Source: Pseudocercospora fijiensis CIRAD86
Lineage: Eukaryota; Ascomycota; Dothideomycetes; Mycosphaerellales; Mycosphaerellaceae
DNA length: 64,000 nt
NCBI RefSeq assembly: GCF_000340215.1
Contig: NW_006921544.1
Coordinates: 1,022,599-1,086,598 of the forward strand
Direction: 5' to 3'
Shown piece by piece: positions 1 through 12,000 of this stretch (position 1 is its first letter; each line of letters starts with the position of its first letter). The notes under the pieces are model-generated. The model was not told the DNA's origin and made no database searches. It saw only the letters and a list, made by a program, of their open reading frames with translations. Position numbers and translations under genes: made by a program.

Positions 1-1230
1 AAGTATTTGTAATAAATTAATAAAAATACTAAGACGACTTCTACGTATTATACTTAATATAATAGGCCTAGAACTACGACTTAGAAGTAGTATACTAGTA
101 GTAATAAGGGTTATAAGTGACCTACTACTATATAGGGTAGCTAAGCGTAACGCTCGGGCTGCTAAGCGTTATACTTGCCTAGAAGTATTTTTAATAAATT
201 AATAAAAATACTAGGACGACTTCTACGTATTATACTCGATATATTAGGCCTAGAACTACGACCTAGAAGTAGTATACTAGTAGTAATAAGGGTTATAAGG
301 GTCCTACTACTATATAGGGCTGTAAAGCGTTATACTTGCCTAGAAGTATTTTTAATAAATTAACAAAAATACTAGGACGCTTTCTACGTATTATACTCGA
401 TATATTAGGCCTATAACTACGACTTAGAAGTAATATACTAGTATCGATAAGGTTTATAAGTGTCCTACTACTATATAGGGCTGTAAAGCGTTTTACTTAC
501 CTAGAAGTAGTTTTAATAAATTAACAAAAATACTTGAAAGCTTTCTACGTATTATACTCGATATATTAGGCCTAGAACTACGACCTAGAAGTAGTATAAT
601 AGTAGTAGTAAGGGTTATAAGGGCCCTACTACTATATAGGGTAGCTAAGCGTTACACTCGGGCTACTAAGCGTTATACTTGCCTAGAAGTATTTTTAATA
701 ATTAATAAAAATACTAGGACACTTTCTACGTTTTATAGTCGATATATTAGGCCTAGAACTACGACTTAGAAGTATTATACTAGTGGTGATAAGGAGTGGA
801 AGTGTCCTACTAATTTCTAGGGCTACTAAGCGTAACACTCGAGCTGCTAAGTGTTACACTTACGTAGGAGTATTATTAATAAATTAACCAAAATACTAGG
901 ACGGCTTCTACGGATTGTACTAGATATATTAGGCCTCTAGTTGCAGAATACACGTATTATACCAGTAGTAATAAGGGTTATAAGTGTCCTACTACTATAT
1001 AGGGTTGCTAAGCGTTATACTTGCCTATAAGTATTTTTAATAAATTCATAAAAATACTAGGACGACTTCTACGTATTATACTCGATATATTAAGCCTAGA
1101 ACTTCGACTTTGAAGTAGTATACTAGTAGTAATAAGGGTTATAAGTACCCGACTACTATATAGGGCTACTAAGCGTTATAATTTCCTAGTAGCTTTTCTA
1201 GTAAATAAATAAAAATACTAGGACGACTTC
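1..1230. repeat. Satellite array, 161-bp unit with a 182-bp variant
   Basis: About seven head-to-tail units are visible. The landmark CCTAGAAG or its variant recurs near 178, 339, 500, 682, 863, 1024 and 1184, giving spacings of 161, 161, 182, 181, 161 and 160. The longer units carry about 21 extra bases that duplicate the GCTAAGCGTTA motif at the unit end. Each unit contains an AT-rich inverted repeat and a TAGGCCTA core. The array begins mid-unit at base 1, so it continues to the left of the window, and it decays after about 1230. The differences between units are mostly RIP-like C/T and G/A changes. No gene is supported inside it. Confidence 0.9.
184..212. repeat. Hairpin within each satellite unit
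   Basis: AGTATTTTTA at 184-193 and TAAAAATACT at 203-212 form a perfect 10-bp inverted repeat around a 9-base AT loop. The same structure recurs, slightly altered, in the other satellite units (near 345, 506, 687, 869 and 1030). Its role is unknown. Confidence 0.75.
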
Positions 1231-2762
1231 TACGTAAAGGTATAGTTATATAGAAATTCTATAGAATATAGAATAATACTTACTCCTAAGACCTAAGTAC
1301 TATAATCTATACGTAGTAAAGTTAAACATTTTTAACCTTGTATTACTAATTGTTAGTATACTAGGAATAGCAAAAAGATCTAGTAGGGATTATAGTATAG
1401 CAATATAGGATTACTAGAATAAACTAGGATATATAGTAAATTATTTATAGATCTTTATCTAGAAAAGTATTCTAGTAGAACTAAGTAATATAAAAGCGGT
1501 AGTAGCGTAGCATTTGCTTAGTATCTATAAGGCTTAGACTTTGCTCGTACTCCTCTAAATACGTACTACTCGCTAGAAACAATATAGTACTAGAAACGGT
1601 TTAGTATATCTTTAAGATATTTCGTATTATAAGTATGATTTGTATTAGTTATCTAATATAGCAACCTAGTAGATTTAGGAAATATCTAGAGTAAGAGTTT
1701 ATATATTAATAAAAAATAGGGTACTAAATAGCTTAGAGCTATATAGAAGATACTACAAGTATAGTAGGATACTAGGGTTGAAATCTAACTTAGATTGTAG
1801 TATAGAAAACTAATCTTTATTTTACTTTTCTTCTATTTAGATTTATTAATATATTAATAACAAGGACTAGCTTATATATAGGAATAAGATTAATCCTAAG
1901 CGATAGAAAGTATTATTAAGCAAAAGTATAACTAATATATATTTTCAATACTAGCTTAGATAAAGATAGACTTCCTCGGTAAGATAAGGTATTTATATAG
2001 AAATAGGACATTATATACTACGTTTATATCTAGGCTTATATCTTTCTTTTTAATCCTTATTAATCTAAACTAACCTAAAAGGTTTTAAGCTAAAGAAGTA
2101 TTAGGATATACTCTCGAAGAGAGCCTACTAAGCCTAAGAAAGAATAGATAAAAGAAGATCTTTAGAATAGCTAGCTAAGCTTATCTTTTTAAAGAAAAAA
2201 AACTTACGCTTAGTATATAGACTAAGTTATAGATAGGTTCTATTTCCCCTCTAGTTTTGTTATATAATAGGTATTCGGATGTATTGTTTAGCTTATAGAT
2301 TATATATCCTTAGGGGTATATATTTCCTTATATTATTGCTACTTAGGTATAAGGGTTTAATTGCTAGGTCTATACTAATTTTAACAAAAAAACAAAATAA
2401 ATTTAGTGTAATATTAATATACTATAAAAATTATTAGATAGCCTAAGTAGGGTTTTGTATATAACACTTAGGGTAACTCTTTAGGAAAAGAGGATATATT
2501 AAGAAGGCAAATTAGCTTAGAAGTTCCTTAGGGAGGCTATTCTTTGTCTATATTATATATTCTTTAGAAGTAATATAATATATTTAAATAAATAATTACT
2601 AGGAGATAACTTCTTAATAGCTAGACTATTATTAGTTTATTTTATATTCTACTAGTAGTATTTTAGATCTATAGAATTTTATTAAATAAGGTATATCTAG
2701 AAGATTTCTTTAATATAGATACCGTAAAACTCCCGGTTAATAGCTTGCCTAGTACGTATACT
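1231..2762. other. Degraded AT-rich sequence, no gene recognised
   Basis: This stretch is TA-rich and full of stops in all frames. I can identify no protein family, RNA gene or repeat structure in it. It lies between the satellite array and the first assembly gap and is probably a RIP-mutated transposon remnant, but that is inference. Confidence 0.5.
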
Positions 2763-2928
2763 NNNNNNNNNNNNNNNNNNNNNNNNNNNNNNNNNNNNNN
2801 NNNNNNNNNNNNNNNNNNNNNNNNNNNNNNNNNNNNNNNNNNNNNNNNNNNNNNNNNNNNNNNNNNNNNNNNNNNNNNNNNNNNNNNNNNNNNNNNNNNN
2901 NNNNNNNNNNNNNNNNNNNNNNNNNNNN
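2763..2928. other. Assembly gap (166 N)
   Basis: A run of 166 N. Reading frames across it are artefacts of the unknown bases. Confidence 0.99.
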
Positions 2929-4096
2929 AGGATTAGAATACCGTAGCTAGTACACAAGTTCTAAACGACCTATCTAGCCCTAGTACTAGGCCGAAAAAGG
3001 ACTCTTATAGAAAATTAAACTAATATTTAGCTACAAGGTAGATATTCCTCTCTCTTTAAAACAAGCCTTATTAAAGGAGAATTATTCTACTAAATATATC
3101 TATAGCCTAAGGTTTAATAAGTAGAAAGATTATAAAGTTATATAGCTTATAATACTTTAGGACTGTTTTTTTAAGATTTAATAGAGTTAGGGTATAAAGG
3201 ATAAGAACTATTTATTTAATTAGTATATTCTTATCGCTTTAGTGATTTTTAAAATAACACAATAAATAGAGTCTGTAGTAAAGGTTTAGTTAGATTTCAA
3301 CTATAGCTATAGGATCTAACTAGGGTTTTGCTAAGTAGTAGTATAATATAGTAGTATTATTACTTACTATATTAAGGTTCCTTCTTTTATTCTTACTTTG
3401 TTATATACCTAGCTTAGGGTATATACTCTTTATACTCATTAATATAGATATAGACTTATTTTAGAAACTTCTATATAGTATATACTATAGAGCTAATAAT
3501 AATAGAATGTTTCTACTTAGGATAGATAGATAATTTAACGATATCGTTTAGGATAAGCCTAAGATATATCTAGAGCCTATATTATCTATAACCTAATCTG
3601 TAATATTATAGCTTTTATTAGTATATAAACCGTTACACTAGTAGCTACTATAATAAGTAAACTAGATAACGAGGTATGTATTTTTATACGATTGTCGTAT
3701 CGTCGTAATCTCGTTAAAAGCGCTTAGGATATATCTCGTAACTTCCGTAGACTTTAAATAGTAGCTTAGGGTAGTAGAATAATAAAGAAGGGGCCTATAG
3801 TTCTAACGGCGTAAATAATAGAATCTTAAGCAATCGACTAGTCTTAGTACTCTTAGCTAAAACTACCGCCTAGCTACTCGCAATTGCTAGATACGTAGTA
3901 GGAGATACTCGACGAGATACCTAATCTAGCGCTAGCGCTAGTTAAGGTCGAGGCTAAAAGCAACTAGCGCTTAATAATACTAAGACGTAATATCTAACAA
4001 ACGCTACTATTAATAGCGTTAGGAATTATAGTAAGAGAGCGGATTCTAGGTTTAAGGGCCTAGCTATTATAGTACTAATAGTAGTTACCCTTATTA
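2929..4096. other. Degraded sequence between gap and LINE A
   Basis: From about 3660 the composition changes to a mix with many CG dinucleotides, unlike the AT-rich sequence before it, which hints at a boundary between two degraded elements. No domain could be recognised on either strand. The segment ends at the 18-bp target duplication of LINE copy A. Confidence 0.45.
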
Positions 4097-4114
4097 CTAT
4101 ATAGATATAGTAGA
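4097..4114. repeat. Target-site duplication of LINE A, 5' side
   Basis: CTATATAGATATAGTAGA, identical over 18 bp to 9052-9069. Confidence 0.85.
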
Positions 4115-4199
4115 TAGAGGCAGCAATTTTGTAGTAGAAGAGACTATTATAGATGCTAAGAGTTGTTACTATATAATTACCGCCTAAAAGATAGTAGCG

Positions 4200-5483
4200 A
4201 ACAATTAGAGACGAAGGGAAGATAGTTAAGAAGGAAGGGAGGACGAATAGAAAGCACTATATACTAGGGCAGAGGAGGTACTAAAGGTAGAAGATAGAAG
4301 AACCCCTAAGAGGGTATATAGGATAATGATTTCAGAACTCCTTAGAGGACTAAAAGCAATCTACAACTAGGCAAGCTACGTAATTACAAAGGTAGCTAAT
4401 ACAGTCGTAGCAAAGATTACGAAGAAACAATAGGAGATAAGCCTAAACTACCGTACCTAGGTAGTAGTAGCTAGTTAGGAGGCGCTAAAACCCCCGAGGA
4501 TAGTAGTTCGAGTCTACATTACGGACCTATAGGAGCAAAAGGAAATCTAAGGACTTATAGGGAAAGAGATTATAGAAAGAATTGCAGTTAAAGAGGTAAT
4601 TAGGGCTAAGAACGAAGGTAAAGGGGTAATCAAGCTATTTATAGTACAAGAGCAAGACAAAAAGAAGCTAGAAACATAAAAAGAATAGACAACTAAGATA
4701 GGGAAAACAGTAAAGGTCTCCTAATAGCAATTTATAATTATAGCCTATAGTATAATAAGAAGCTTTAAGGAAGAATAGGATATTAAGAGCCTATAGAGAC
4801 AAAACTAAGCTATATACCTAGGCCTAAAGATTACAAAAGTAGCATAGATTAAAAGGAAAATCGAAGAGACTAAGAAGCAGTCTTCCCTAATTATCTAGGT
4901 AGGGAGTATAGAGTAGGCTAATATAGTACTAGACTAGGGGTTGTTCTAGGACTTTAAAAGATTAGAAACAGAGATATATAGAAGCAACTATAGGATAATA
5001 CAGTGCTTCAAATGTTAACACTATAGACACTTAGTAGCTAAATATATAAAGACAACTAACACCTACTCCTATTATATAAGGGAGTACTAGGTTAAAGAAT
5101 ACAAAGCATATAAGGGAGAAGCAAGATATATATACTACACTAAAAGATACCCCTCTTAGGCGAAGGAATGCCTAGTAAGAATATAGGCAGCTAGGAAAGC
5201 GAAGGAAGCTAGAATCAATATACTAAAAAGATACACAACAAGCTAGGGTAGCTAGGTATAAAAGCAACCTAGCTAAGTGCTATAAAAGAGGTCTAGGCAA
5301 GATAATAGGTTTACATTTAGGGCCTTACTAGTATAAGAGAGTTACTAGCAACTAGGGAGACTAAGATACCTTAACATTATAGGAAAGGAAGCAGAGTAGA
5401 CAAAGCTTAGTCAAATGTTAGTTTAAAGTAAGGGAAGACTAAAGGAAAACTTATAGGGAAATGATATAGATAAAACCTAATAA
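4200..5483 (+). pseudogene. LINE A ORF1, zinc-knuckle nucleic-acid-binding protein
   Basis: One frame (codons starting at multiples of 3) stays readable, with stops only where RIP would make them from Gln or Trp codons. The C-terminal part holds a CCHC knuckle at 5004-5045 (C-x2-C-x4-H-x4-C, last Cys mutated to Tyr), then a second one with Cys-to-Tyr changes, then a third degenerate Cys/His cluster. The Tad1-family ORF1 protein coats the LINE RNA. The start is uncertain. An ATG at 4326 is kept here and in copy C but is ATA in B and D, and the frame is readable further upstream. The end is a stop that overlaps the ORF2 start; TAATAA at 5478-5483 is best read as a RIP-mutated ATGA overlap. Confidence 0.8.
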
Positions 5484-8400
5484 ACATTGCAACATTACTA
5501 AATATTATATAGTACAATGTTAATAAGAGTAAAGACAAGGTATAGAGGAGCTTCCTTTAAGCACTAAACCTAAAAGAATATTATATTATTGCAATCTAAG
5601 AGCCCTAGCTCAACCTATATATAAAGAGACTAGCAATAGTTAAAGACCTAAGATACTACCTAATTATCTACAACTAGGGAGCCCTAAGGATATACATCTA
5701 TATTAGTAAGGAGATAGATACAGAAACCTAGCAGGCTATACTATAGGAGGATAGGGACCTAATATTAGTTCAAGTAGAGACATCCTAAGGTACACTCTAA
5801 GTCTACTATATATACAACCTACTACTAGACTTAAGAAGCAGTACCTAACTGAAAACCTTAGAAAGACTACCTAGAGTTATCTAGGGGAATACCTACTAAA
5901 TCCTACTTAGGGATTTCAACCTCTACTACCCCCTCTAGGGCTTAGACTTTACCCTAGCTTACTACTTCCTAGTAGGAAGACTAATTGATATATTAGAGAG
6001 GGAAGGAATAGAAATTGTTACCCTAAAGGGACTAATTACTTAGGAGGCAAGAGGAAGCAGTAGCATACTAGACCTATACTTTGTATTATATTAGATTAGG
6101 AACAGGATTATAAGATATAGGGTCAACTAGGAACTAGAAGAATTATTAGACTACTTCCCGGTACAGATTAAGCTAAATGTCTAAGCCAATTAGGAAAGGG
6201 AACTAGAGGAGAAGCTTAACTAGAAAGGTGCCTAATAAGGCAGGATTAGGGAGGAACTAGAAAGGGACCTAAAACTAGAGGAACTCTTAATAAAGTACCT
6301 ACTAAGGCTAGAGGACATTAATAAAGCAGTAGAAGAACTAATAGGAATCCTAAAACAGGTAGCTAGAAAGCATACCCTAGCAAAGAATTATTTACTATAC
6401 TAGTAACTATACTAGACTAGTAAGTATATAAGGAAGGTTAAAGTAGTAAGGAAGGCTAGGAGACAGTAGATACAAACCTATACCTAGGAAGTATAGGACA
6501 ACTATAATAAAGCCTGCTAGGAAAAGAAGATCTAGATTAAGAAAGATAAGATACAAGAATAGAGATCTATAATAGGAATAATTACAAAGAAACTAGAGGA
6601 GATATAGAGGATAGCTAAATAGGTAAGGAGACCTAAATAGGACAAGGATATACTACTACAATTCCCGGACATTATAGACTAATAAGGACAAATACAGACT
6701 ACAATAGAAGGGAAAGTAAGAGCCCTAGGCTACTACTTCTTCTATAGAGAAGTACAAGCAGACCTATTAGATATAAAGGAGAAAGAACAAGAGACTCTAC
6801 TACTAGGTATACTAAGAGATACCTAGGTTAAACCCGAAACTATTGAAAGGATCCTAAAGAAAATTCTAGGCAATAAGGCACTAGGAGAAGACAAGATCTA
6901 TAATAAACTCCTAAAAGTATATAGGAAGGGGCTAGCCCTAGTACTAGCTAATATCTTTTCACAAAGCCTAGTACTAGGACACTACCTAAGACTATTTAGG
7001 AAGTCCCTAATAGTAGTGCTAAGGAAGCCCTAGAAGGAAGACTATATATAGCTTAAGGCCTATAGACTAATAGCCCTACTTAACACAATAGGCAAGGTGC
7101 TAGAAAAAATTGTCGCTAAAAGGCTAATAACCTTTACCGAGGAAAGGAATATCCTTCCTAAAGGCTAGATAGGAGGAAGAAAGAAGAGGTCAATACTAAT
7201 AGCTATAGAACTAATTACAGAACAGATCAAGCATATCTAGTACTATAGTTAAAACTAGGTAGCAACCCTCCTCTCCCTTAATATCTTAGGAGCCTTTAAT
7301 AATATCTCCTATAAAAGGCTCCTATATATACTTAAATAGAAAGCTATACTAAACTAGATAGTCTAATTTATCTAGTCCTTCCTATAGGAAAGATTAATAT
7401 AGCTTATTCTAGGCAAATTCAAATTAGACCTAATACTAACTAAAAAGGGAATTCCCTAAGGATTAATACTCTCCCTAATCCTCTTCCTTATCTTTATAGT
7501 AGACCTACTCCTACTCCTAGAATCAAAAAATATATTAGCATTAGGGTTTGTAGATAATACAAACATCCTAGCCTAGTCTAAGATAATAGAAACCAACTGT
7601 AAGATCCTAGAAGAGAAGCACTAAGAGTATAAAAAGTAGGCAAGGAGGTATAGAGCAAAATTCGCCCTAGAAAAGTACTAGCTTATCTACTTTAGTAAGG
7701 CTAAATCAACCTATAATATAAAGCAATTAATCACTATCTAAGGCTTTAAAACACAACTATTAGCAGAGCTTAGGGTACTAGGGATCTAGCTAGATCTAAA
7801 ACTAAATTAGGGACTATAAGTAAAGAAGGCAAAGCAGAGGGTAGATACTAATATACAATCTATTAATAGGCTTATAGCCTCTATATAGGGGGCTACATTC
7901 GAGAAAGCTAAAGTTATATATAAAGCAATTGTTAAGCTAGTAATGCTATATAGAGTATAGATATAGATAGCCTAGGAGAAAACACTAAAGAGGATTAAGC
8001 AACTAGTTAGCAGGTCCTAAACCTAAAGCCTAAAGAAAATCCTAGGAGTATATAAAACTATACTAACAAGGGTAGTAGAAATGGAATTAGGGATCCTACT
8101 AGTTAAACAATACTTTAAGGGACTAAGATACTAATATATAGTAAAGACAATAGAATACCTAGCCTAATAGACTATTCAAAAGGCACTAGACAAGATAAAA
8201 GCCTAATATATTAGGACTAGGAGGCGAGATAGACTATAAATAACTCCCTAGAAAGTCAAAGACCTAGAGTAATATAGAGTCTTAATAAGAGAAATGCTAG
8301 AGAAAGAGCTTTAGGGACTAAATATAAGGCTAAAGGAAGATAAGCTAAAGGGAGAGAAACAAAGCCTAGTAGAATCAATTGCTAGATACCTATAGAAGTA

Positions 8401-8938
8401 GGAATAGAACAAAATACAAGTTAGACTAGGAACCCTAAAGGCACTAATTAAATTTGGTCAATACAACTACTAGCTCTATAAGGACCTAAACAGGGCCGAG
8501 GCAAGCCTAGCTATCTAAATTAGATCTAAATATATTAGACTTAGATCTTACCTATTTAGAAGAAACGTCCTAGGAATTGAAAGCAGAGCTTACTAATATA
8601 GCTACCAATCTTAGAACCCTAAGTATATACTGCTAGTCTGCCCTTAATAGTTAGAAGGTAGAAGTAATTAGAGACTAAAAGCAATAGAAAGGGAATACGA
8701 CAAGCTAATCTAGAGTAAAGAAGACCTAAAGAGGATAGTAAAGTAGATTATTAAACAGGGATTTGTATAACAATTCGTACTAGCAAGGGAAACTAAGGAG
8801 TAGATAAGAAGGAGGGAAGAAGAGGGGGAAAGAAGGGCAGGGTAGTAGGCAAGGTAGTTAGAGGGTAACAACTATAATACTAGTATACCCTAGAGGAAGG
8901 AAAATAGGGAAACGAGGAAGATCAACACTTATAAATAG
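5480..8938 (+). pseudogene. LINE A ORF2, endonuclease / reverse transcriptase
   Basis: A single frame of 3459 bp (1152 codons plus stop) runs from a mutated start (ATA at 5480, presumably once ATG) to TAG at 8936-8938. The TAG is also present in the unmutated copy E, so it is the true stop. The N-terminal part resembles an apurinic-type endonuclease, which nicks target DNA. The middle is reverse transcriptase, with the F-x-D-D box at 7547-7558 now reading FVDN because GATGAY became GATAAT. The remainder is a long C-terminal region with basic and acidic stretches. Stops are frequent but no frameshift is seen. The enzyme cannot be active: Trp codons are stops and the second catalytic Asp is Asn. 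Confidence 0.88.
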
Positions 8939-9007
8939 GACAGGAGGGAGGTTTTTACTAACCAAGTTGGTTTCCTACCTAAAACAATATATAGAAACAG
9001 ACCTACA

Positions 9008-9024
9008 TAGGCCGAAAGGCACTA
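9008..9024 (+). other. LINE A 3' UTR hairpin with GAAA loop
   Basis: TAGGCC-GAAA-GGC-A-CTA folds as a 6-bp stem with one bulged A and a GNRA-type tetraloop, 28 bases before the end of the element. It is conserved in all five copies. It is a candidate signal by which the reverse transcriptase recognises its own RNA (inference). Confidence 0.7.
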
Positions 9025-9051
9025 CAACAGGCAAATGAAATATCTATCTAT

Positions 9052-9069
9052 CTATATAGATATAGTAGA
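9052..9069. repeat. Target-site duplication of LINE A, 3' side
   Basis: CTATATAGATATAGTAGA, an 18-bp perfect match to 4097-4114. It directly follows the (TATC)n tail. Confidence 0.85.
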
Positions 9070-12000
9070 AGGCTTATTATTTAGGATTCTAGAGAGTAAG
9101 GTAGAAATACTATAGCTAAAGGGCAATATCTAAGCTTAAAAGTAGGTAACCTATAATACTAATATAGAGGCAAACGGCGTTAAGTTAAGGTATAAACCTA
9201 GATATAGTAGACTATCGATAATTTTGTATCTATAGTAAATTATATAGCGGAGATTAGAGCTATACTTATACCGCTAGGACGAGCGTTATACCGGCTAGCT
9301 TTCTTAGCGGATTTCGCCGCTAGATACGACGAGCTTAAGGACCTAGCTTTAAGGCAAAAGCGTAGGTTATATTATAAGATAATAACGACTAACGATAGTA
9401 ATATAGTTAATATCATTCTCGGCGTACGTTTTAACGCATAGTAGGCTATATCTATAGCGTTAGTAGACGAGTATTTAGAGGTATTTAAATTACTATTCTA
9501 AGCTCGTAAACTAAAGTATTAGATTTGTTAGCTATTCTTAAATACAACTTTTTTTAGAATATCTTTAGATCTGTATCCCTAGTACGGTTTTAGTAGTACC
9601 TAAGGTTCTAATATAAAAGAATATTTCTTAGCTATAAGTTGTATTAAAAAAGTTTTCTAATTATAGTAGGAAGTCTAGTACGATACTATAGAAATAAAAT
9701 TCTATATAAAATAGCTACAATCTAATAATAACTAAGACCCTTAATATTTCTAGTAAATAAAGAAGCGACGCCTATCTATAACCTTTCTAGCTAAAACAAT
9801 ATTATCTTATTTTCTTAATCTTATAGGTATTATTAGTATACTCGCTATATTTCGAGTATAGTAGTATCTCTTAGCCTATCTATTAGTCCTTTAATACTAT
9901 TATCTTCTTTTATAGCCGCGGCGGTATTATCGAATAGCCTATAGCTAGCCGTATTAGCCTCTAATTTAAATATATCTACCGCCTTCGCTTAGGTTTCTTA
10001 AAGGATATTATAGAGGGTAGTAGTAAAGTATTCTATATATATATTTAAGCACGAATGCTATATTACGGCGTACTCTAGAAAATACGGAAACGTCGCTTTA
10101 CTATACTAAAGGTCCGCTCGATAACGCTACGAAAGGAACTAAAGCGAAGGTTAAATAATTAGTTATAGTCCGCCTAACGATAGCTAGGTACTAGAGAGCG
10201 AAGACTACGCGTTATACCTGCTCGAATAGCCTAATATCGCTTATAGTAGCGGCTTCCCTTACTACGCTTAGCTCCTATTCTAGCGTCTACTATATAGGGG
10301 GATTACTCTCTATATATAGTCTCTCGAAGCTCGGTCCCTAAGGCACTAATCCTCGCTTTCTAGGGCCTAAAGACGAGCCGGGCAAAAGGAACAGCTATAT
10401 AGCTATATAGCCCTCCTATACGACTATATACTAACTATACCCTATATATATATATAAAAAACGGGAGGTCCTAGGCTAGGTATTTGTTAAAGACAGCCTA
10501 CATTTTGTATCCGAAAATTCTATCGCTATAATATCGTATTATAGACTATTTAGCGGCGACTCTTCTACTTTAAGGACTTCTAATATATCGACGAATTACG
10601 GCGTATTTTCTAAGCTATTCGTCTAGGCTCTATTAGATATATAATAGGGATATTATTTATCTTAAGAGTAGTCTTAAGGTCCTTTTATATACTTATATAT
10701 ATAAAATGTGCTATGTTATTATATTATTAATTAAAATCGTATTAAAATATAGCGTTAACCCGACGCTTTTACCTAGGTTGTCGTTAGGCGCTCTACTAGA
10801 GCCTTAGCTTCGCTAACCTAAGGTATCTAGCCGAGCGCCTAAGTAGAGGTAGGGGGATTAGTTAAGTAGCATATAGTAGTAATATAATATAGCGACGAGT
10901 TCTAGCTTTTCCCTAGTTAGACTTCGATCTATAAGGTACTATAGATCCGCGCGGGGGCTTAGGGCGTACGGCCTATACCCCTTAGTATTACTATAGTAAC
11001 GATACGTACCTTAATCTTATTTTTCCCCTTAACGCGACCCTATACTTAGAGCGCGTATATAGTTTCCTACTTATTTTAAATAATAACTATCCCCTATTAA
11101 TACGATAGGATATACGCGAATATACCTTATAGCCGGCGATATTACTATTAACCGTCGCCTATAATAGAAATAGAGGAGGGCTTAAATATCCCTACTATAC
11201 CTCTAAAGGCCTAACTCTCCGGTAATAAGCTAGTATAGGAGAACGACCCTAATATAAGCCCTCTTATACTACTAGGTCGGCTACTATATAGACTAACCGA
11301 TCTATAGCTAGAAGCCGTTATTTAGGAGCTTATATATCGTTATAGTAGAGGCGAGAGTTCCGCCGCTATACTCGAGTAGCTCTTAAAAGTTCTAGGTAAG
11401 AATCCTACTAGTATATCTAACTATATTACTACGTTCGAGTAATATAATAAAGCGCTAGTCTTACCTCGTAAAGTATTATATTCGGTAGCTAATCTATTAT
11501 AGCTAGCGGCGATACTACGAAGGCAAAGACAACTAGTACTATAGCTTTACCGTATACGTCTAGCGATAATAAGGCTTCGTCTCGTACTAACGGTAGTCCG
11601 GCTAGCCTCTAGCTAATATACCCTATAGCCCTACGCTATATATATAGCTCCTACCCGTATCGGATTAAGCCTACGGCTCCTATTACTATCCTATTAGATA
11701 GTAAGGACGACGACCGGCGCTTTTCCTATACTATAGACGAGTCTAATTCTAAGACTAAGTCTACTAACTTAAAGGGCGAGAAGAAGCCTAGTATAGACGA
11801 ATAGCTAAGTATAGAGAAGCGTAAGGGAGGTACTTAGGATAACGAAGCTACGGTACTATCTAGAAGTAAAGCTATAGTTATCGAGAAGCGCGAAGTAGCT
11901 TCTTATATATCTAGGAGCGAGTCGGAGCCTTCTAGCTCTATATCCTCTAGCTTAGAGGAGGCGTCCGAGTCCGACTTAGGATTATCTAGCTAGTCCGACT

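Larger units (their letters stand above)
4115..9051 (+). mobile_element. Tad1-like LINE, copy A, full length, RIP-mutated
   Basis: A non-LTR retrotransposon with two open reading frames, a short 3' UTR and a (TATC)n tail instead of poly(A), lying between 18-bp target duplications. ORF1 has CCHC zinc knuckles. ORF2 has an endonuclease-like N-terminus, a reverse transcriptase and a C-terminal extension. This order matches the fungal Tad1 clade. All Trp and many Gln codons are stops, so it is dead. Four other copies lie in the window: B 17143-22017, C 16038-25841 (interrupted), D 42779-47655 and E 54871-55007. The first 76 bases, before the point at 4191 where the copies become alignable, are not clearly shared with the other copies. 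Confidence 0.9.

Noticed and set aside
175..363. 62-codon plus-strand frame
   Set aside because: It lies entirely within one unit of the satellite array and is not conserved between units.
1..1230. CRISPR-like array
   Set aside because: The units are contiguous, with no unique spacers, and the host is eukaryotic.
2697..2957. Frames on both strands across the first N run
   Set aside because: Most of their length is unknown bases, so the frames are artefacts.
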